A stretch of 64,000 nucleotides of DNA, from assembly GCA_947359465.1 (NCBI GenBank), contig OX375879.1:93118078-93182077 (forward strand), given 5' to 3'. Both the position numbers and the translations under genes were made by a program. Positions 1 through 10,902 of this stretch are shown piece by piece (position 1 is the first letter of the stretch; each line of letters starts with the position of its first letter). The notes beneath the pieces were generated by a model. It had not been told where the DNA came from and made no database searches. It worked only from the letters and a program-made list of their open reading frames with translations. The DNA comes from Metellina segmentata. Its lineage: Eukaryota; Arthropoda; Arachnida; Araneae; Tetragnathidae.

Positions 1-804
1 AGGAATAAGACATGAGTACAGAAAAATAGGTGAAGCACCAAAAAATATAGCATCGCCTGTGTACAAGGGAATGCAATGAAATTGAAGTAATTGTGGTAAC
101 ATGACTGAGGTTTGCCTTTCGTTTTGCCATACATTTTATTGGAAATAAGATTCGACACCAATAAAATTAAACTAAATGCATAACATATGTTTGGATAATG
201 TTATTTCATTTAGAGATAATGAAATCAATTCATGAATGGTATATTCATTATAAATCTATGGAAATAGGATATATAATGCGAGTGACGGCACTTTGCCATC
301 AACAGATATAAGAAATTAAGAAAGTTCAGCAGAGATGCTATTCGCAAGTCTACTAGTATAAATGAATTCTACGAGTTACCAAATTGCGAAGTTACGTAAT
401 TTCAAGATTGATTTACAACTTCCTTTTGGCTCACCTGTGAAATCCACTTTTCGAGTGGTCCCGTTTCTCGAGAAGCTGTGATGTGTTATTATTGTACTTT
501 AATATTTTCATTTTAGGATTTGCTTTTTAAATTTAGATACTTTACGTGGGCAGGGTGCTTTTAAAATCTACTGTGCAAACTTCAAGGGAGGTAGGGGACG
601 TAAAAATACTCCGTATTCACACAGGGAGATATGGTTACTAAAACGCCAAAGGCAAGAATCGGCGTTTTTGTTGATTTGTACCTACCTGCATTTTTTGAGT
701 CACCATTTCATGTTTTATGATATGTGTGTACGATAAATTTCTTGGCCAGTTATAAGGATTTGTGTGTCTTTCATTTATCTATGGAAACCAGTATAAGAGA
801 GATA
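1..804. other. AT-rich stretch with no gene recognised
   Basis: No open frame with recognisable protein similarity, no terminal repeats and no SINE sequence were found. It ends at the TA target site (805-806) of the Tc1-type element that follows. Confidence 0.5.
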
Positions 805-806
805 TA

Positions 807-1374
807 CACTACCCTGGAATAATGGACCGGACGCCAGCTGATTTGCATAAAATCCGACTACTTATTTGGGAGTGTTTTTCGTGGTATGGCCTGCGACCTT
901 TGCGTGTTGTTCCTGGTTAATTGAACGCCGACGCCTGCATGAACATTTTGGACAATCAGGTTCTTCCTACGCACTGGCAATTTTATGGAATGGACGAATG
1001 TTACTTCCTGGAAGACAACGCTCCATGTCACGTTGTGTCACGTGTCAGTCAAGCAAGTGGTAAAGAGATATGGATGTAAAACCTCTTCCCTGGCCTGCTC
1101 AGAGTCCCGACCTAAAGCCCATAGAACATTTGTGGGAAGAGTTAGAGCGACGCTTAAGGACAAGTGAACGACGTCCGAAATCTACAGCTGAGCTAGAGAC
1201 ATTCTGGAATGGATACAAATACCCATAGCTGTGTATCAAAACCTTGTTGAAAGTATGCCCAGGAGGGTTGCTAGTATAAGTGCAGCACGTGGGGGACCAT
1301 CCCCCTATTAAAGAATGCATTCTTTCCCTTATACCATCACGTCTTGCTGTCTGACCCATTATTGTAGGGTAGTG
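807..1374 (+). mobile_element. Internally deleted Tc1-type DNA transposon with TA target duplication
   Basis: The left end CACTACCCTGGAATAATGG and the inverted right end (CCATTATTGTAGGGTAGTG) are imperfect inverted repeats of about 20 bp. Each is flanked by TA (805-806 and 1375-1376), the target site of the Tc1/mariner superfamily. At 568 bp it is less than half the length of an autonomous element. Only the C-terminal half of a transposase remains inside, so the N-terminal DNA-binding region was lost by internal deletion. It could only move if supplied with transposase from elsewhere. Boundaries are read from the sequence; family assignment follows from the TA site and the transposase motifs. 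Confidence 0.8.
862..1300 (+). pseudogene. Tc1-like transposase, C-terminal remnant with frameshifts
   Basis: Across shifting frames one can read a WGVFSWYGL-like segment near 866, then NILDNQVLPT and FLEDNAPCH (second catalytic Asp), and near 1095-1160 SPDLKPIEHLWEELERRLR, which holds the third catalytic acidic residue (Glu) of DDE Tc1 transposases. The first catalytic Asp block and the helix-turn-helix domain are absent. At least two frameshifts and several stops separate the pieces, so no functional enzyme is made. It sits wholly inside the TA-bounded element 807-1374. Confidence 0.8.
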
Positions 1375-1409
1375 TACATTTAACATCTATACTGTTTTAA
1401 TTGATTTCT

Positions 1410-1740
1410 GCCGACCAATCGGTATAGTGGTTAAGGTGTTACCCTCTAGATCGGAAGGTTCCTGGTTCGAATCCGGGTCCGGGCATGGATGTTTGTAAGT
1501 GTATGGTGTAGAGGAGGCTGGTGCGCCTTAAATCTGTCGTGGCCGAAAGTACTCACGTTGGGTTGGCGTGGAAGTTTGGAGAGTAGGGTGCCAGCTCAGG
1601 TGTTGCTTCGTCATCTGACTGTGGTTCAAAATTACGAGGTGTTGTCCTCGGGTCTTTTCCCTCAAGGGACTGATCCCGTACCGTCGTCAATAGCCCGTTG
1701 TGTTGCTCTAATACGACGTTAACTAAAATTACCATTACCA
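1410..1740 (+). mobile_element. Full-length tRNA-derived SINE, type I body
   Basis: The head begins GCCGACCAATCGG and carries RNA polymerase III promoter elements: an A-box-like TAGTGGTTAAGG and a B box GGTTCGAATCC. A body of about 250 bp follows and the copy ends in ATTACCATTACCA repeats. A perfect 13-bp target duplication TTAATTGATTTCT flanks it (1397-1409 and 1741-1753), typical of LINE-mediated insertion. It is the reference copy for this window, and at least eight more copies or fragments share the body. Short open frames on either strand inside it (about 60-80 codons) are accidental. Confidence 0.93.
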
Positions 1741-1753
1741 TTAATTGATTTCT

Positions 1754-3663
1754 ACAAAATTGAAATATGTTTCTGGGAAAAACAAACATAAAAATTATCT
1801 CCTTGACATACACGCTGCTCAGATGTATTCACACATGCGTGAGTTGATCCTCAAAATTTAAATTTAACTACAGTACATTGGAATGTTATGCACCAGCATC
1901 AAGGAATTCGCGATATTTTACAGGTTTGACTGATTATTCACAATTAATTACTACCCGTACTTCCATTACTTTCATCCCCCTGCATTGGACTTGATGGTGG
2001 GGTGACAAACAATCGTGATATATTTAAATAGAATACATTAATTTTCAAACTACGCTTTTTCATTATAACTGTATTTTGGACTCTTTCGGGAATTGCGTTG
2101 ATAAAACAATTGAAATGCGTAACAATACGTATGCCTTAAAAATCAGATTTCTGTGAACTTTCTAACGATGTGCCAAATCATCTACAATGGAATAGATGTA
2201 TTTTACTAAAGATTTATGGGCTTTTAGAACTAGATTTTAAACTTAAAGAAAGAAGCCTTGCTCATACCAATTGTCTGGAGGTTTTCTACACCATAATTGG
2301 CTCTGATTCAGTATAGGAAACGGATTCCGTTTTCTTCTATTTTCATCTGGATCCAGACTACTACAGAGGTAATAGTGAGATATGGTTTCCAAAAATATTT
2401 CTTTCCCCCCCCCCAGGATCGTAATCCCCCTGGTGAATATCTGAATCCAATGCCAAATTTAAATTGATATCTGTGGCGGATGGATCAAACCGAGCAGACA
2501 GCGGCATCATAAAATTCTCATGTACGTAATATTTCCAAACCGGATTCTTTCAATACAAACTTATTCTTTTTTCTGCCGTCCCGTTGACATGCATATTCGA
2601 ATGAAATCTAGAAATCTCTTTTGCGGTGAATCGAATTTTATTTTCTCTTCTCGGAAACATGCAACGGAGGAAATATGCATCTAAATAACAGACATATTGG
2701 TTAGGGTTGAGAAGTAAAAATTTGCACAGATATGTGCCACAATGGAGCCAATAACGGTTTCGCACTGTAAAGTACAGTGAATGATATTTGGAGACTTTTA
2801 AAGCTCTGTAAGATAGGTTTCCCATCCACGATTTATCGTGATATTTGAAACAGCATTTTGGTAGGTTGGGTTTTACAGCATAAGGGCCATATAGAAAAAG
2901 GGGGATATAGAAATGCGCTATAAGTTGAACTCAAGTTATATATAGCCTATAAGTGATATGTTTTGAGTAACATCTAGAGACAGAGAAACAGGTAAGCATA
3001 ATGGGTACAGTGGCATCTGTAATCAGATTGGGTGTAATTTTTCTGATAGAATCTGTCATATTCCAAGTCAATATCCATCTGTTCTAGTAGTGGTACTCTC
3101 GAATTATTAGCGCCGTAGTTGACGCGCTCGGCTTTCTTACGCTGTATGCAATCAGTGTTGTGTGTGTTCGACATGAGTCAATTGAAGTTTTTCTGATTCC
3201 TTTGAATTTTTATTTTCAATAATATACATCTCTTACATTTCTCATCATATATCCTTTGTAAATGTTTCGAAATTATGAAAAAGATTTTTAACTCCACATA
3301 TTTATCGGCTTATTTATTTTACAAGTTTTACTGTCTTTTTTCTGCTAAGTCATATTGGTCATCCTGTTTTATTTTCCACAAATGTACCTCAGTTTCAACG
3401 TCATATCGTTTCTCAACTCAAAGCTACATTCTCCAATCGCTACACAGTGTCGCCATTTTCAGTGTTCGCAACCGCAAGCGCTTGCCCTCTCCTCACTGAA
3501 GTACCCCCCATTACCCACCGCTTTAGAAACGGACACACTCACATAATCCCTCTATTAAAAAAATTAAATGATTATAATATTATCTTTCATAGTTCACGAG
3601 ATGTAAGCGAATATGGCCATTGTTGTCGGTAGAATTTTTCTAAGAACATCCGGTTTTCCCGAA
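1754..3663. other. No gene recognised
   Basis: AT-rich sequence. The only simple structure is a C10 tract at 2405-2414. Open frames of 60-90 codons on the minus strand near 2550-2825 and 2974-3174 show no recognisable domain and are probably chance. Confidence 0.5.
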
Positions 3664-4078
3664 ACATCCGGTTTTTCAACGTGCGGAGCCGCTGCCGCAA
3701 CGTAAGTGTGGTCTGATACATTAGATCCAATGGAGTAGTGCACACATGCCTCCGGTGCCGCTACGGCGACGCACGTCCAACGTGCGTGCAATTTATACCA
3801 TAGTTCCCCACGCCGCATACGCTTCGCCGGTTTGAAGTACCTTGTTTTCATATATAAATGGAATGTAAATAATAATTAATAAATGGTTGTATCCTGTAAC
3901 GTCTGTTTTATATCAAAATATACTTTTTTTTACACCAAGTAAGCGAAATAAACACGTTTTCTTCGATAGAATAATTATCGCATATGGCGCTAAATTAGTT
4001 CTTGCTTCATTTCACCGTTTTGTGTACATAGTTGGGCTTCGGTGCCTCATCAGCGCCGCACGTTGAAAAATCGGATGT
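3664..4078. repeat. Inverted-repeat pair, possible MITE
   Basis: A 23-bp segment ACATCCGGTTTTTCAACGTG.. at 3664-3686 recurs inverted at 4056-4078 with one mismatch, enclosing about 370 bp. A further GC-rich partly palindromic piece at 3745-3790 lies inside. No clear target duplication was found, so the class is unassigned. Confidence 0.45.
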
Positions 4079-4610
4079 GTACACCGGGCTTTATAAGGAC
4101 GTATTCACGTCAAAAATTGTTTAACAAAGGAACGATCATCCACGTACTATGGAACGTTTTGTACACGAGCCTAGCTCAAGCTTTTTCTAACTTAGAGTTC
4201 AAATTTAACAAGAACACGGGTTCGATAAGAAATAACCAAATACATTTCACGAAATCGACATAATTTTATTTCGGATATCAAAACACATGTTCTTGGAAGT
4301 GTTGCTTTCTAAAACTTCCTTATCATCTCTTTTCACTTCACACTACAACAATCTTATATCTCAATTTCAGTGCAGCTAAGCTATGTAACTCTTATTCACC
4401 CTTATGGTATGATGGAATTTTACACGACAATCGTTTCCCTGTATCCCAGGACCTTGTATCCCGCTTTTCAAAATTAAGGCAAATCTTTATTTTTTAGAAT
4501 GGTCTAGTTTCAATTTGTTAAAATCTAACCAAACTATTTGGACGCAAGATCTAGTCCCCCCCCCCCAATGGCAAGAACAATCTTTATATTAAAAAATATT
4601 AAGAATCATA

Positions 4611-4873
4611 TTTTTTTCCAATGGCGTGCACTAGACTATACTAGGCCCCTACAAGGTCTGAAGTGGTGGTGGACCACTTTTCCCAATGGCGGGCACTAAG
4701 GACTTGTCCTTGGCCACTACAAGGCCGGATGTGATGGTCACTTGTGAAGGGGCCCCCATCATTGCCCCTAACAGAGGACAGCACGATTTACATCCATGCC
4801 CTGACCCCGGATTCGAACCAGGATCCTTCTGATCCAGAGGCCAACACCTTAACCACTAGACCGGTTGGTCGGC
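4611..4873 (-). mobile_element. SINE with type II body, 3' half duplicated
   Basis: On the minus strand the element starts with the same tRNA-like head as the type I SINEs (GCCGACCAACCGG, B box GGTTCGAATCC). It then runs into a different body containing TTAGGGGCAATGATGG and CCGGCCTTGTAGTGGCC. The body's last ~65 bp occurs twice in tandem (about 4615-4680 diverged, 4685-4745 better preserved). A T-rich stretch at the left may be the decayed A-tail. No convincing target duplication was found. Confidence 0.75.
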
Positions 4874-5008
4874 TAGTAAAATCCTATATCGTATATCAAA
4901 ATCGTCCCGACGCTTCTTAGCATGTTATAGTTACTCCAAACACAAAACAGCTAACGCCAAGTAAATGTGCTTGAAATAAAAGAAAGTCTTTGTGGCACAG
5001 AGAGATCT

Positions 5009-5122
5009 CTCATTTGACCGTGGTTCAAAGTTAGGAGATGTTGTTCTCTGACCTTTAGCTTTGTGATGAAACCCGAACCATTGCCTTTAACCCGGTGTTT
5101 TGCTGTAGTGCGACGTAATTGA
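5009..5122 (+). repeat. Diverged fragment of type I SINE body
   Basis: CATTTGACCGTGGTTCAAAG followed by GTTGTTCTCTGACC and a TGCTGTAGTGCGACG-like end aligns with the 3' part of the type I SINE. It is clearly older than the copy at 1410. Confidence 0.6.
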
Positions 5123-5278
5123 ACAACCGATCTACAGAAGAGAGAAATACACCAAAATACGTTACAGGTTTCGTTGCGAAAGAGCCAAATTGATCCATAC
5201 GCAACATAGACAACATCAAGTAAATGGACATACATATGATCAAAAAGTATCCGAAAGGCTTCCTTTAAAATACATATA

Positions 5279-5400
5279 CAGGGTGGTCCCGAATTCATGG
5301 TACAAACTTTAATGGTAGGTACAGGACATTGTAACAATGATTTATTGTATAGGAATGTATAGTCGCAAGTGACGCGGTGAGGCGTAAACAGGGGAAATAA
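5279..5400 (+). repeat. Left terminal inverted repeat of the DD41D element
   Basis: 122 bp, perfectly inverted with 6660-6781 by base-by-base reading. Its inner end reads GGCGTAAACAGGGGAAATAA. Confidence 0.95.
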
Positions 5401-5527
5401 AAGGAAAGAGAAATGGAGTGATCGGTTGGTATCATTGCCGGTAGAGGGCAGTAGATGTCTAGCCGCTGTTGAACATGATGCATCGCAGTAGGGAAAAGCG
5501 CCATTCACAATTGTGCTGCCGTAGACG

Positions 5528-6604
5528 ATGGGTGACTTTACGTATGCAGAAAAAGCAGACATGCATTACATGTACGGCCGTGCAAATGGTAACGGCAGAG
5601 CTGCGTTACGAATGTATCGCGCGGAGTATCCTGATCGACGAATGCCGGATCATAGAATTTTTCAACGGTTACATCGTCAACTTTGTGAAACAGGTGCGTT
5701 CGACGTCAACAGACATGGCGCTGGTCGAGTAAGAGCTGTACGCACTCCAAGGCTGGAAGAAAGCATCTTGAACATTGTGGCTGATAGACCCGATTCAAGC
5801 ACAAGAACTGTTGCGCGTGACGTAGGTGTGAGTCATCAGACTGTATGCAGAGTGTTAAACGAAAATCGCTTACACCCCTTCCATTTTCAGAAAGTACAAG
5901 CATTGAATCCGGCAGATTATCCTCGCCGCGTGAACTTCTGCCTGTGGGTGATGCAGCAATGTGCGTTGCAGCCGGATTTCGTAGATTATGTGCTATTTAC
6001 AGATGAAGCGACATTTTCACGCGAGGGTGTCTTTAATGCGCACAATTCCCATGTGTGGGCAACCGATAATCCACATGCAACGCGTCGACATGCGTTTCAA
6101 CAACGTTTCAGTATTAATGTGTGGGCTGGTATTGTGAACGACTTTTTGATTGGCCCATACTTACTACCCACGCGGCTCACTGGCGGAAGCTATCTTATTT
6201 TTCTGAAAGAAGTGTTACCACAACTGCTGCATGATGTTCCGATCGCCATTCGTAACCGCATGTGGTTTCAGCACGATGGGGCGCCAGCACACTTCAGCAT
6301 TGATGTACGGAATTACCTGAATGCCACGTTTGGTACTCGATGGATTGGGCGTGGTGGACCAGTCCCTTGGCCACCCCGATCTCCCGATTTATCGAGCCTC
6401 GATTACTTTTTATGGGGACATCTAAAGCATCTTGTTTATGAGACTCCAGTTGACTCAGATGAGGATCTCGTCGCTCGCTTATCTGTAGCTGCTGCAGGTG
6501 TGCGTGAAATACCAGGCATCTTTGAACGTGTACGCCAATCGCTCCACCGACGCTGTCAAGCATGTATCGATACTGGTGGACGCAATTTTGAACAATTACT
6601 GTAA
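5528..6604 (+). CDS. DD41D transposase, intact
   Basis: The 358-residue product is expected to cut and paste the flanking element by binding its inverted repeats. The N-terminal ~110 residues hold a helix-turn-helix region (EKADMHYMYGRANGNG; later TVARDVGVSHQTVCRVLNEN). The catalytic core has LFTDEATF (first Asp, near residue 158), QHDGAPAHF (second Asp) and SPDLSSLDYFLWG (third Asp). I count 41 residues between the second and third Asp, placing it in the DD41D group (rosa/Visitor-type) rather than classical DD34D mariner. The start at 5528 matches the conserved N-terminus of the related copy at 25416; an overlapping frame begins upstream at 5469 but shares no motif. Length fits the family and there are no stops. 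The insert lies between the two perfect repeats and carries no other gene. Confidence 0.95.
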   Translation: MGDFTYAEKADMHYMYGRANGNGRAALRMYRAEYPDRRMPDHRIFQRLHRQLCETGAFDVNRHGAGRVRAVRTPRLEESILNIVADRPDSSTRTVARDVGVSHQTVCRVLNENRLHPFHFQKVQALNPADYPRRVNFCLWVMQQCALQPDFVDYVLFTDEATFSREGVFNAHNSHVWATDNPHATRRHAFQQRFSINVWAGIVNDFLIGPYLLPTRLTGGSYLIFLKEVLPQLLHDVPIAIRNRMWFQHDGAPAHFSIDVRNYLNATFGTRWIGRGGPVPWPPRSPDLSSLDYFLWGHLKHLVYETPVDSDEDLVARLSVAAAGVREIPGIFERVRQSLHRRCQACIDTGGRNFEQLL

Positions 6605-6659
6605 ACATGACACTTGTCAACAACGCTTTCAATAAAATCTTTGTTTTTCCTTTCGGCCG

Positions 6660-6781
6660 TTATTTCCCCTGTTTACGCCTCACCGCGTCACTTGCGACTA
6701 TACATTCCTATACAATAAATCATTGTTACAATGTCCTGTACCTACCATTAAAGTTTGTACCATGAATTCGGGACCACCCTG
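6660..6781 (-). repeat. Right terminal inverted repeat of the DD41D element
   Basis: Perfect inverse of 5279-5400; followed by the TA duplication at 6782-6783. Confidence 0.95.
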
Positions 6782-6930
6782 TATAGTAGATATCGTGGCA
6801 AACTTTTATCAAATATTTATACGGCCTATATAAACATGTGGCAACAATCAAGGATTTATTTAATTTTATCGTCTGAAAACAAATTTGTATTTAATAAGAC
6901 AAGAATTTTCATTTCTTTGATTTTCCCAAA

Positions 6931-7690
6931 TGTCGAATGTAATTGAGCAAATAATATGTATAAATATCGTCTCCGCAATGGAATTTCTACTACAAACACA
7001 TTTGAAATATTGGAAAGCTTTAACAGACGACTGCTTATCAAAACGAACAGTATTTTATTGGTACAAAAAGTGTATAGAAGGTAGAGAATCCGTCGTAGAT
7101 GATTCGTGTTCTGTAGACTATCCACTTGTTTAACAATAAGAGACCTTAATGAACAAGTTCTTAAGACATTCGTCGAAACGACAAGTCGAAAACTACCTGA
7201 ATTGTTGCGAGATGACTCATGATAATGCGCATCTGACCGTGGTTCAAAATTACGAGGTGTTGTCCTCGGACCTTTCCCTTAAGGGACTGATCCCGGACCG
7301 TCGTCAATAGCCCGTTGTGTTGCTCTAGTACGACGTTAACTAAAATTACCATTATCATTACCATGACAATGCGCCTTCTTACAATGCCATTATTATTCTT
7401 GATTTTTTGTTAAAGCATTCAGCAAATACGGCTCCACAAGCTCCGTATTCACCTGCTATGGCACCATGTGATTTTTTCTTATTTCTACGGTTGAAACATC
7501 CTCTTCGTAATCACCGTTTATTGCATTAATGCAGTTAACTCCATTAATGCAATAAAAGAAAGTTCGATACGAACCATGAAGGTGTTTCACATAAACGACT
7601 TCAAGGCATGTTTTGAGGAATGGTAAAAATCCCGGGAGCAGAAAGTGCTTAAAACTGCGACGTCTTTAGAGAGCACTTTTTCCTTAATTT
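6931..7690 (+). pseudogene. mariner (DD34D) transposase relic interrupted by a SINE
   Basis: The N-terminal frame starting near 6930 reads LLQTHLKYWKALTDDCLSKR and WYKKCIEGRESV, a mariner-type DNA-binding domain, and continues to KLPELLRDD. The middle of the catalytic domain is missing. After the inserted SINE (7231-7362) the reading resumes with DNAPSYNAIIILDFLL and PYSPAMAPCDFFLF, giving 34 residues between the two Asp, as in classical mariner. The C-terminal FEEWKK-like end is recognisable near 7610. A large internal deletion, frameshifts and stops make it inactive. No terminal repeats were identified. Confidence 0.8.
7231..7362 (+). mobile_element. 5'-truncated type I SINE nested in the mariner relic
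   Basis: Only the 3' 132 bp of the type I SINE is present, ending ATTACCATTATCATTACC. It is flanked by ATGATAATGCGC (7219-7230) and ATGACAATGCGC (7363-7374), a 12-bp target duplication with one difference. Insertion therefore came after the mariner copy. Confidence 0.88.
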
Positions 7691-7699
7691 TATCAAAAT

Positions 7700-8472
7700 T
7701 TTAACAGATTTTTTTAATCATTATAAGTTAAGATGCTCTGCAGTGCAAAGTGCGCTTCTTGCCACACCTTTTTTTTTCTTTTCTAGCTATGGAAAAACCT
7801 CCCTACATCGCCCAATTACCACAAATCCTTTATAAATAAAACATCTTCTATGTCAATGACAAAATATTTAACTTCAAAATTTATCGAGAGTTGCAAATTT
7901 AAAAGTATGCCTTGTTTTTGAATAAAAGTAAGTTAATTAATTTTGATGCTTTATTATTAATATGTAATACGTATATTTAGCGGATAATTGTGTTATAGGT
8001 CTGTTTTTGATTTTACTGCAGTTTTCAAAATTCAAACAAAATGCCTGCAGAACATTTGGAATTGCTTCTAAATTGTGTTGCAGAACACTGAATATAAATC
8101 CGCACTTGGGGTAAAAACGTTGGCAGAAGTGCATTGAATTCGCGGAGATTGTTTTAAAGGAGATGTAATAAATTTTGACCAATAAATTGATATCTTTTGT
8201 TTTATGACAGCATTCCAGGTATTTTTTTATCACAGTAGAATACCCAGAGTAAGCTACAGGACATGTAACATTACCAACTGGGACAGGGTACAATTTTCTC
8301 GTTGGCACTCATGCAACATCTAGTACGTAATTTCGAAATTTAAGTAATCGCTAAATTGTAATGATACGAGAGCACGTTTTAATCGATGCATTTAACTGCT
8401 TAATAGGTCTCTTTTTTATTGTTACCGGTTTTGTTATTGGTAACATGAAGTGACCATTTCTTCTCTTTCCAG
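7700..8472. other. Sequence upstream of the calmodulin-like exon, presumably intron
   Basis: No repeats or coding motifs recognised. The last ~30 bp (TTTCTTCTCTTTCCAG) form a polypyrimidine tract and AG acceptor for the exon at 8473. Earlier exons of the gene were not found in the window and presumably lie to the left of it. Confidence 0.5.
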
Positions 8473-8715
8473 GTAATGGGACGATCGAGTTCAACGAGTT
8501 CTGTTTCATGATGTCCAACAAAATGAAAGAGAGAGACAGTGAAAAGGAGCTGAAGGAGGCTTTCAGGGTATTCGACAAAAACGGGGACGGCTTCATCTCG
8601 GCCCCCGAGTTGAGGCACGTCATGACGAACCTAGGAGAGAAGCTGACGGACGAAGAAGTCGAGGACATGATCAAGGAGGCCGACCTGGACGGGGACGGAC
8701 TCGTCAACTATGACG
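8473..8715 (+). CDS. Calmodulin-like protein, internal exon (EF-hands 2 end, 3 and 4)
   Basis: The gene product is a calmodulin-like Ca2+ sensor. This 243-bp exon starts after a strong acceptor (TTCTCTTTCCAG) and ends before GTGAGT. It enters with two bases of a Gly codon and leaves with one base, so the frame is split at both ends. Translation gives the end of EF-hand 2 (NGTIEFNEF), a linker ([19 protein letters not shown]), EF-hand 3 with loop [12 protein letters not shown], then [17 protein letters not shown] and most of EF-hand 4 (loop [11 protein letters not shown]). Ca2+-ligand positions 1, 3, 5 and 12 are acidic or Asn in loop 3. It differs from canonical calmodulin at many sites, for example [12 protein letters not shown] in place of LTMMARKMKDTD, so it is a diverged paralogue. 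Codons are GC-rich against an AT-rich surround. The frame continues exactly into 26156. Confidence 0.93.
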
Positions 8716-8731
8716 GTGAGTAATGGGTGTA

Positions 8732-9570
8732 TTCGAATACAGTACTCGTGTAATCGATACTTAAAGGTATTCATTGTACTCGATTCTTTCTTATTGTATT
8801 CGAATACAACAGAGCATTCGTTGAATTTGATTCTTTCCTCGTTGTATTCGCAACAAAAGTACTCGTGAACTCGATTTTTCTCGTTTTATTTTGATACAAA
8901 AGTACTCATGTATTCGATTATTTATTGTAATCGATACTTAAAAGTATTCGCTGCACTTGATTATTTCTCATTGTTTTCGAATACAAAATAGTATTTGGTG
9001 AATTCGATTCTTTTTCGTATTCGAAACAAAAGTACTCGTGAACTAGATTTTTTTCTCGTTGTATTCGAAACAAGACTCGTGAACTCGATATTTTTCTCGT
9101 TGAATTCGAATACAGGAGTACGAATATACGAAAGTGTGAATATACGAGTGCCGATTGTAAGAAAGTAATCGTGTAATCGGCACTTAAAAGTATTCGTTAT
9201 ACTCGAATCTTTCTCGTGGTATTATATTACAGTAGTACGCAAAAACCAAAGTATAAGAATGCCAAAGTACTCGGATACCAAAGTTTTAATTCTAAGCATT
9301 CAAGTATTGGAATACAAATGCATCCCGATACCACAATAGTATTGATGCATTTTATGGGTTTACATGTTGGTCGTGTGTCTAAGATTAGCATTTTTATGTG
9401 AAATAAATAACAATACATCGATGCAATGGTTTTCTCTTGAAGTCAGTTTGAACTTTGAACCACTATTTCACAATTCCAGTGCAGTAACCACAATGCTGGA
9501 AAAATCAGTACTTATTCGAAAATTGAAAATATTCTAATACCAAATATTCGATTTGTAGAAGTACTCGATT
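8732..9570. repeat. Degenerate tandem repeat rich in ATTCGAATAC and AGTACTCG motifs
   Basis: Variants of GTATTCGAATACAAAAGTAC and ACTCGATTCTTTCTCGTTG alternate many times with irregular spacing of about 60-80 bp. The array starts 16 bp after the splice donor and fades by about 9570. Unit boundaries are too blurred to count copies reliably. Confidence 0.7.
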
Positions 9571-10490
9571 CTGTCCATCTCTAATGATTGCAACTACACC
9601 TTATAGTTCCGCTCTAGCGGCATTTTGGCATTTGAATCACGTGGTTTTAGTCAAGTCTATTCTAAAAATTAAGAGGACAGTATTAAACGTAAACACTGCG
9701 ATTTGACGATCGTCATCTTCTACTCTGATTTAGGTGTTTTCGGTGCTGGAAGCAGTAGCAGTTGTTACAAGTTAGCCAAATAAATACTAACCTATTGCTA
9801 TCACCATACATGACTATGCATATGGAAAACCTTTCCTATGGTGAGCATAGTACCTTTCTAAGTTGAACTAGCCGAAGGTCGCCTACCATTTCATCAAAGC
9901 CCCTTCAAGCCTACATTATTTCCCCCGTTTGCACAAGCAAACGAAACGTAGGTTATGCGTTTATTTGGCCGTTAATCGTTGATGAATATATAACCTAGTC
10001 ATGCAGTTTCATCGTGCTAATAATATAGCAGTAGTCCAGTTGATATGTGTTTATCACTCTACTGTCATTTCTTGCTGCATGCGCGTTCCAGATTAGAAAA
10101 TATGGCTGAAAGTGGACTCCAAACAACTAGGAACATCCATACCACTAGTGGAATTCGAACCAAAGAGCTTCTTAAAACCGGAATTAAACTCAGAGAAGAG
10201 GCAGAATGTTTACCATTTGGCTACCGATTCGTATGTAAACAAACCTTTCAAGCCGCCTAAGTGTATAGTGACCATACCGTTAGTCCAGGTTAGTAAACGT
10301 CATGATGCACACACACGCATACAGGGTGACATGTAAAGTCCCTTTAAGCCCTTTAATTTTGAAAGATGTGTCTCGTAGATTCACGGTAGTAACGTGTACC
10401 TACAGTAAGGTGACCATGTGAATTTATTGAGACAGCTTACAGCGTTCCTAGCGATGAAATAAGGAAGTTTCAAAATAACGCACCGTTGCC
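9571..10490 (+). other. Intron sequence without recognised features
   Basis: Unique-looking sequence. A CAGGGTGACATG motif near 10321 resembles the CAGGGTG ends of the DD41D elements but no inverted partner was found. Confidence 0.4.
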
Positions 10491-10493
10491 AAT

Positions 10494-10545
10494 AGCCCGT
10501 TGTGTAGCTCCAGTACGAATAAAATTTGTTTCCCCCTTCTCTGAT
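10494..10545 (+). repeat. Short type I SINE 3' fragment
   Basis: AATAGCCCGTTGTGTAGCTC followed by CAGTACGAATAA matches the last ~50 bp of the SINE body with substitutions. Confidence 0.5.
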
Positions 10546-10902
10546 TAACTTTACGCGGACGGGAAAATGTCAAAAACAAATGCATTCGTTCAGTGGATGT
10601 TTGGTAGATCCACAGCAACAGTAAAACTTAAAATTTATTTGTAGACGAAAAAAATGAAAGCGTGAATTAAACCTTCTTATAAATTGAATACGATATTTGC
10701 AGATTAAAACAGGAACCAAAGTTTCCGCCATGCCCACGGTCCGGTTCTAAACAGTGGACATTTACTGCGGTTTCGTATGTATGCAAATCCACATTGTGTC
10801 TTCATCCTTTATGTATCAGTTAAAAACCGCACGAGTTGGTGTTCTTACTTCACACAGTACGCTGTGAGGAACTATAGACTTTCACTAATAGTCAGTATTA
10901 TG

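Larger units (their letters stand above)
5279..6781 (+). mobile_element. Complete DD41D Tc1/mariner-superfamily transposon with perfect 122-bp terminal inverted repeats
   Basis: The ends begin CAGGGTGGTCCCGAATTCAT and are flanked by TA (5277-5278 and 6782-6783). The left repeat 5279-5400 and right repeat 6660-6781 are identical over all 122 bp when one is reversed. The element is 1503 bp and contains one uninterrupted 358-codon transposase. Identical long terminal repeats plus an intact gene indicate a very recent insertion that could still be mobile. This is the youngest of three DD41D elements in the window (others near 11 kb and 24 kb). Confidence 0.96.

Noticed and set aside
1410..1480. 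SINE heads as functional tRNA genes (loop CTCTAGA would give anticodon CTA)
   Set aside because: The anticodon stem pairs poorly, the acceptor stem is absent, and the loop varies between copies (CTCTGGA elsewhere). It is a pol III promoter relic.
2550..2825. 91-codon minus-strand ORF
   Set aside because: No domain, no splice context and AT-rich composition; compatible with chance.
10045..10336. Overlapping ORFs near 10.1 kb as host exons
   Set aside because: Both frames are open over the same DNA with no motif or convincing splice borders.
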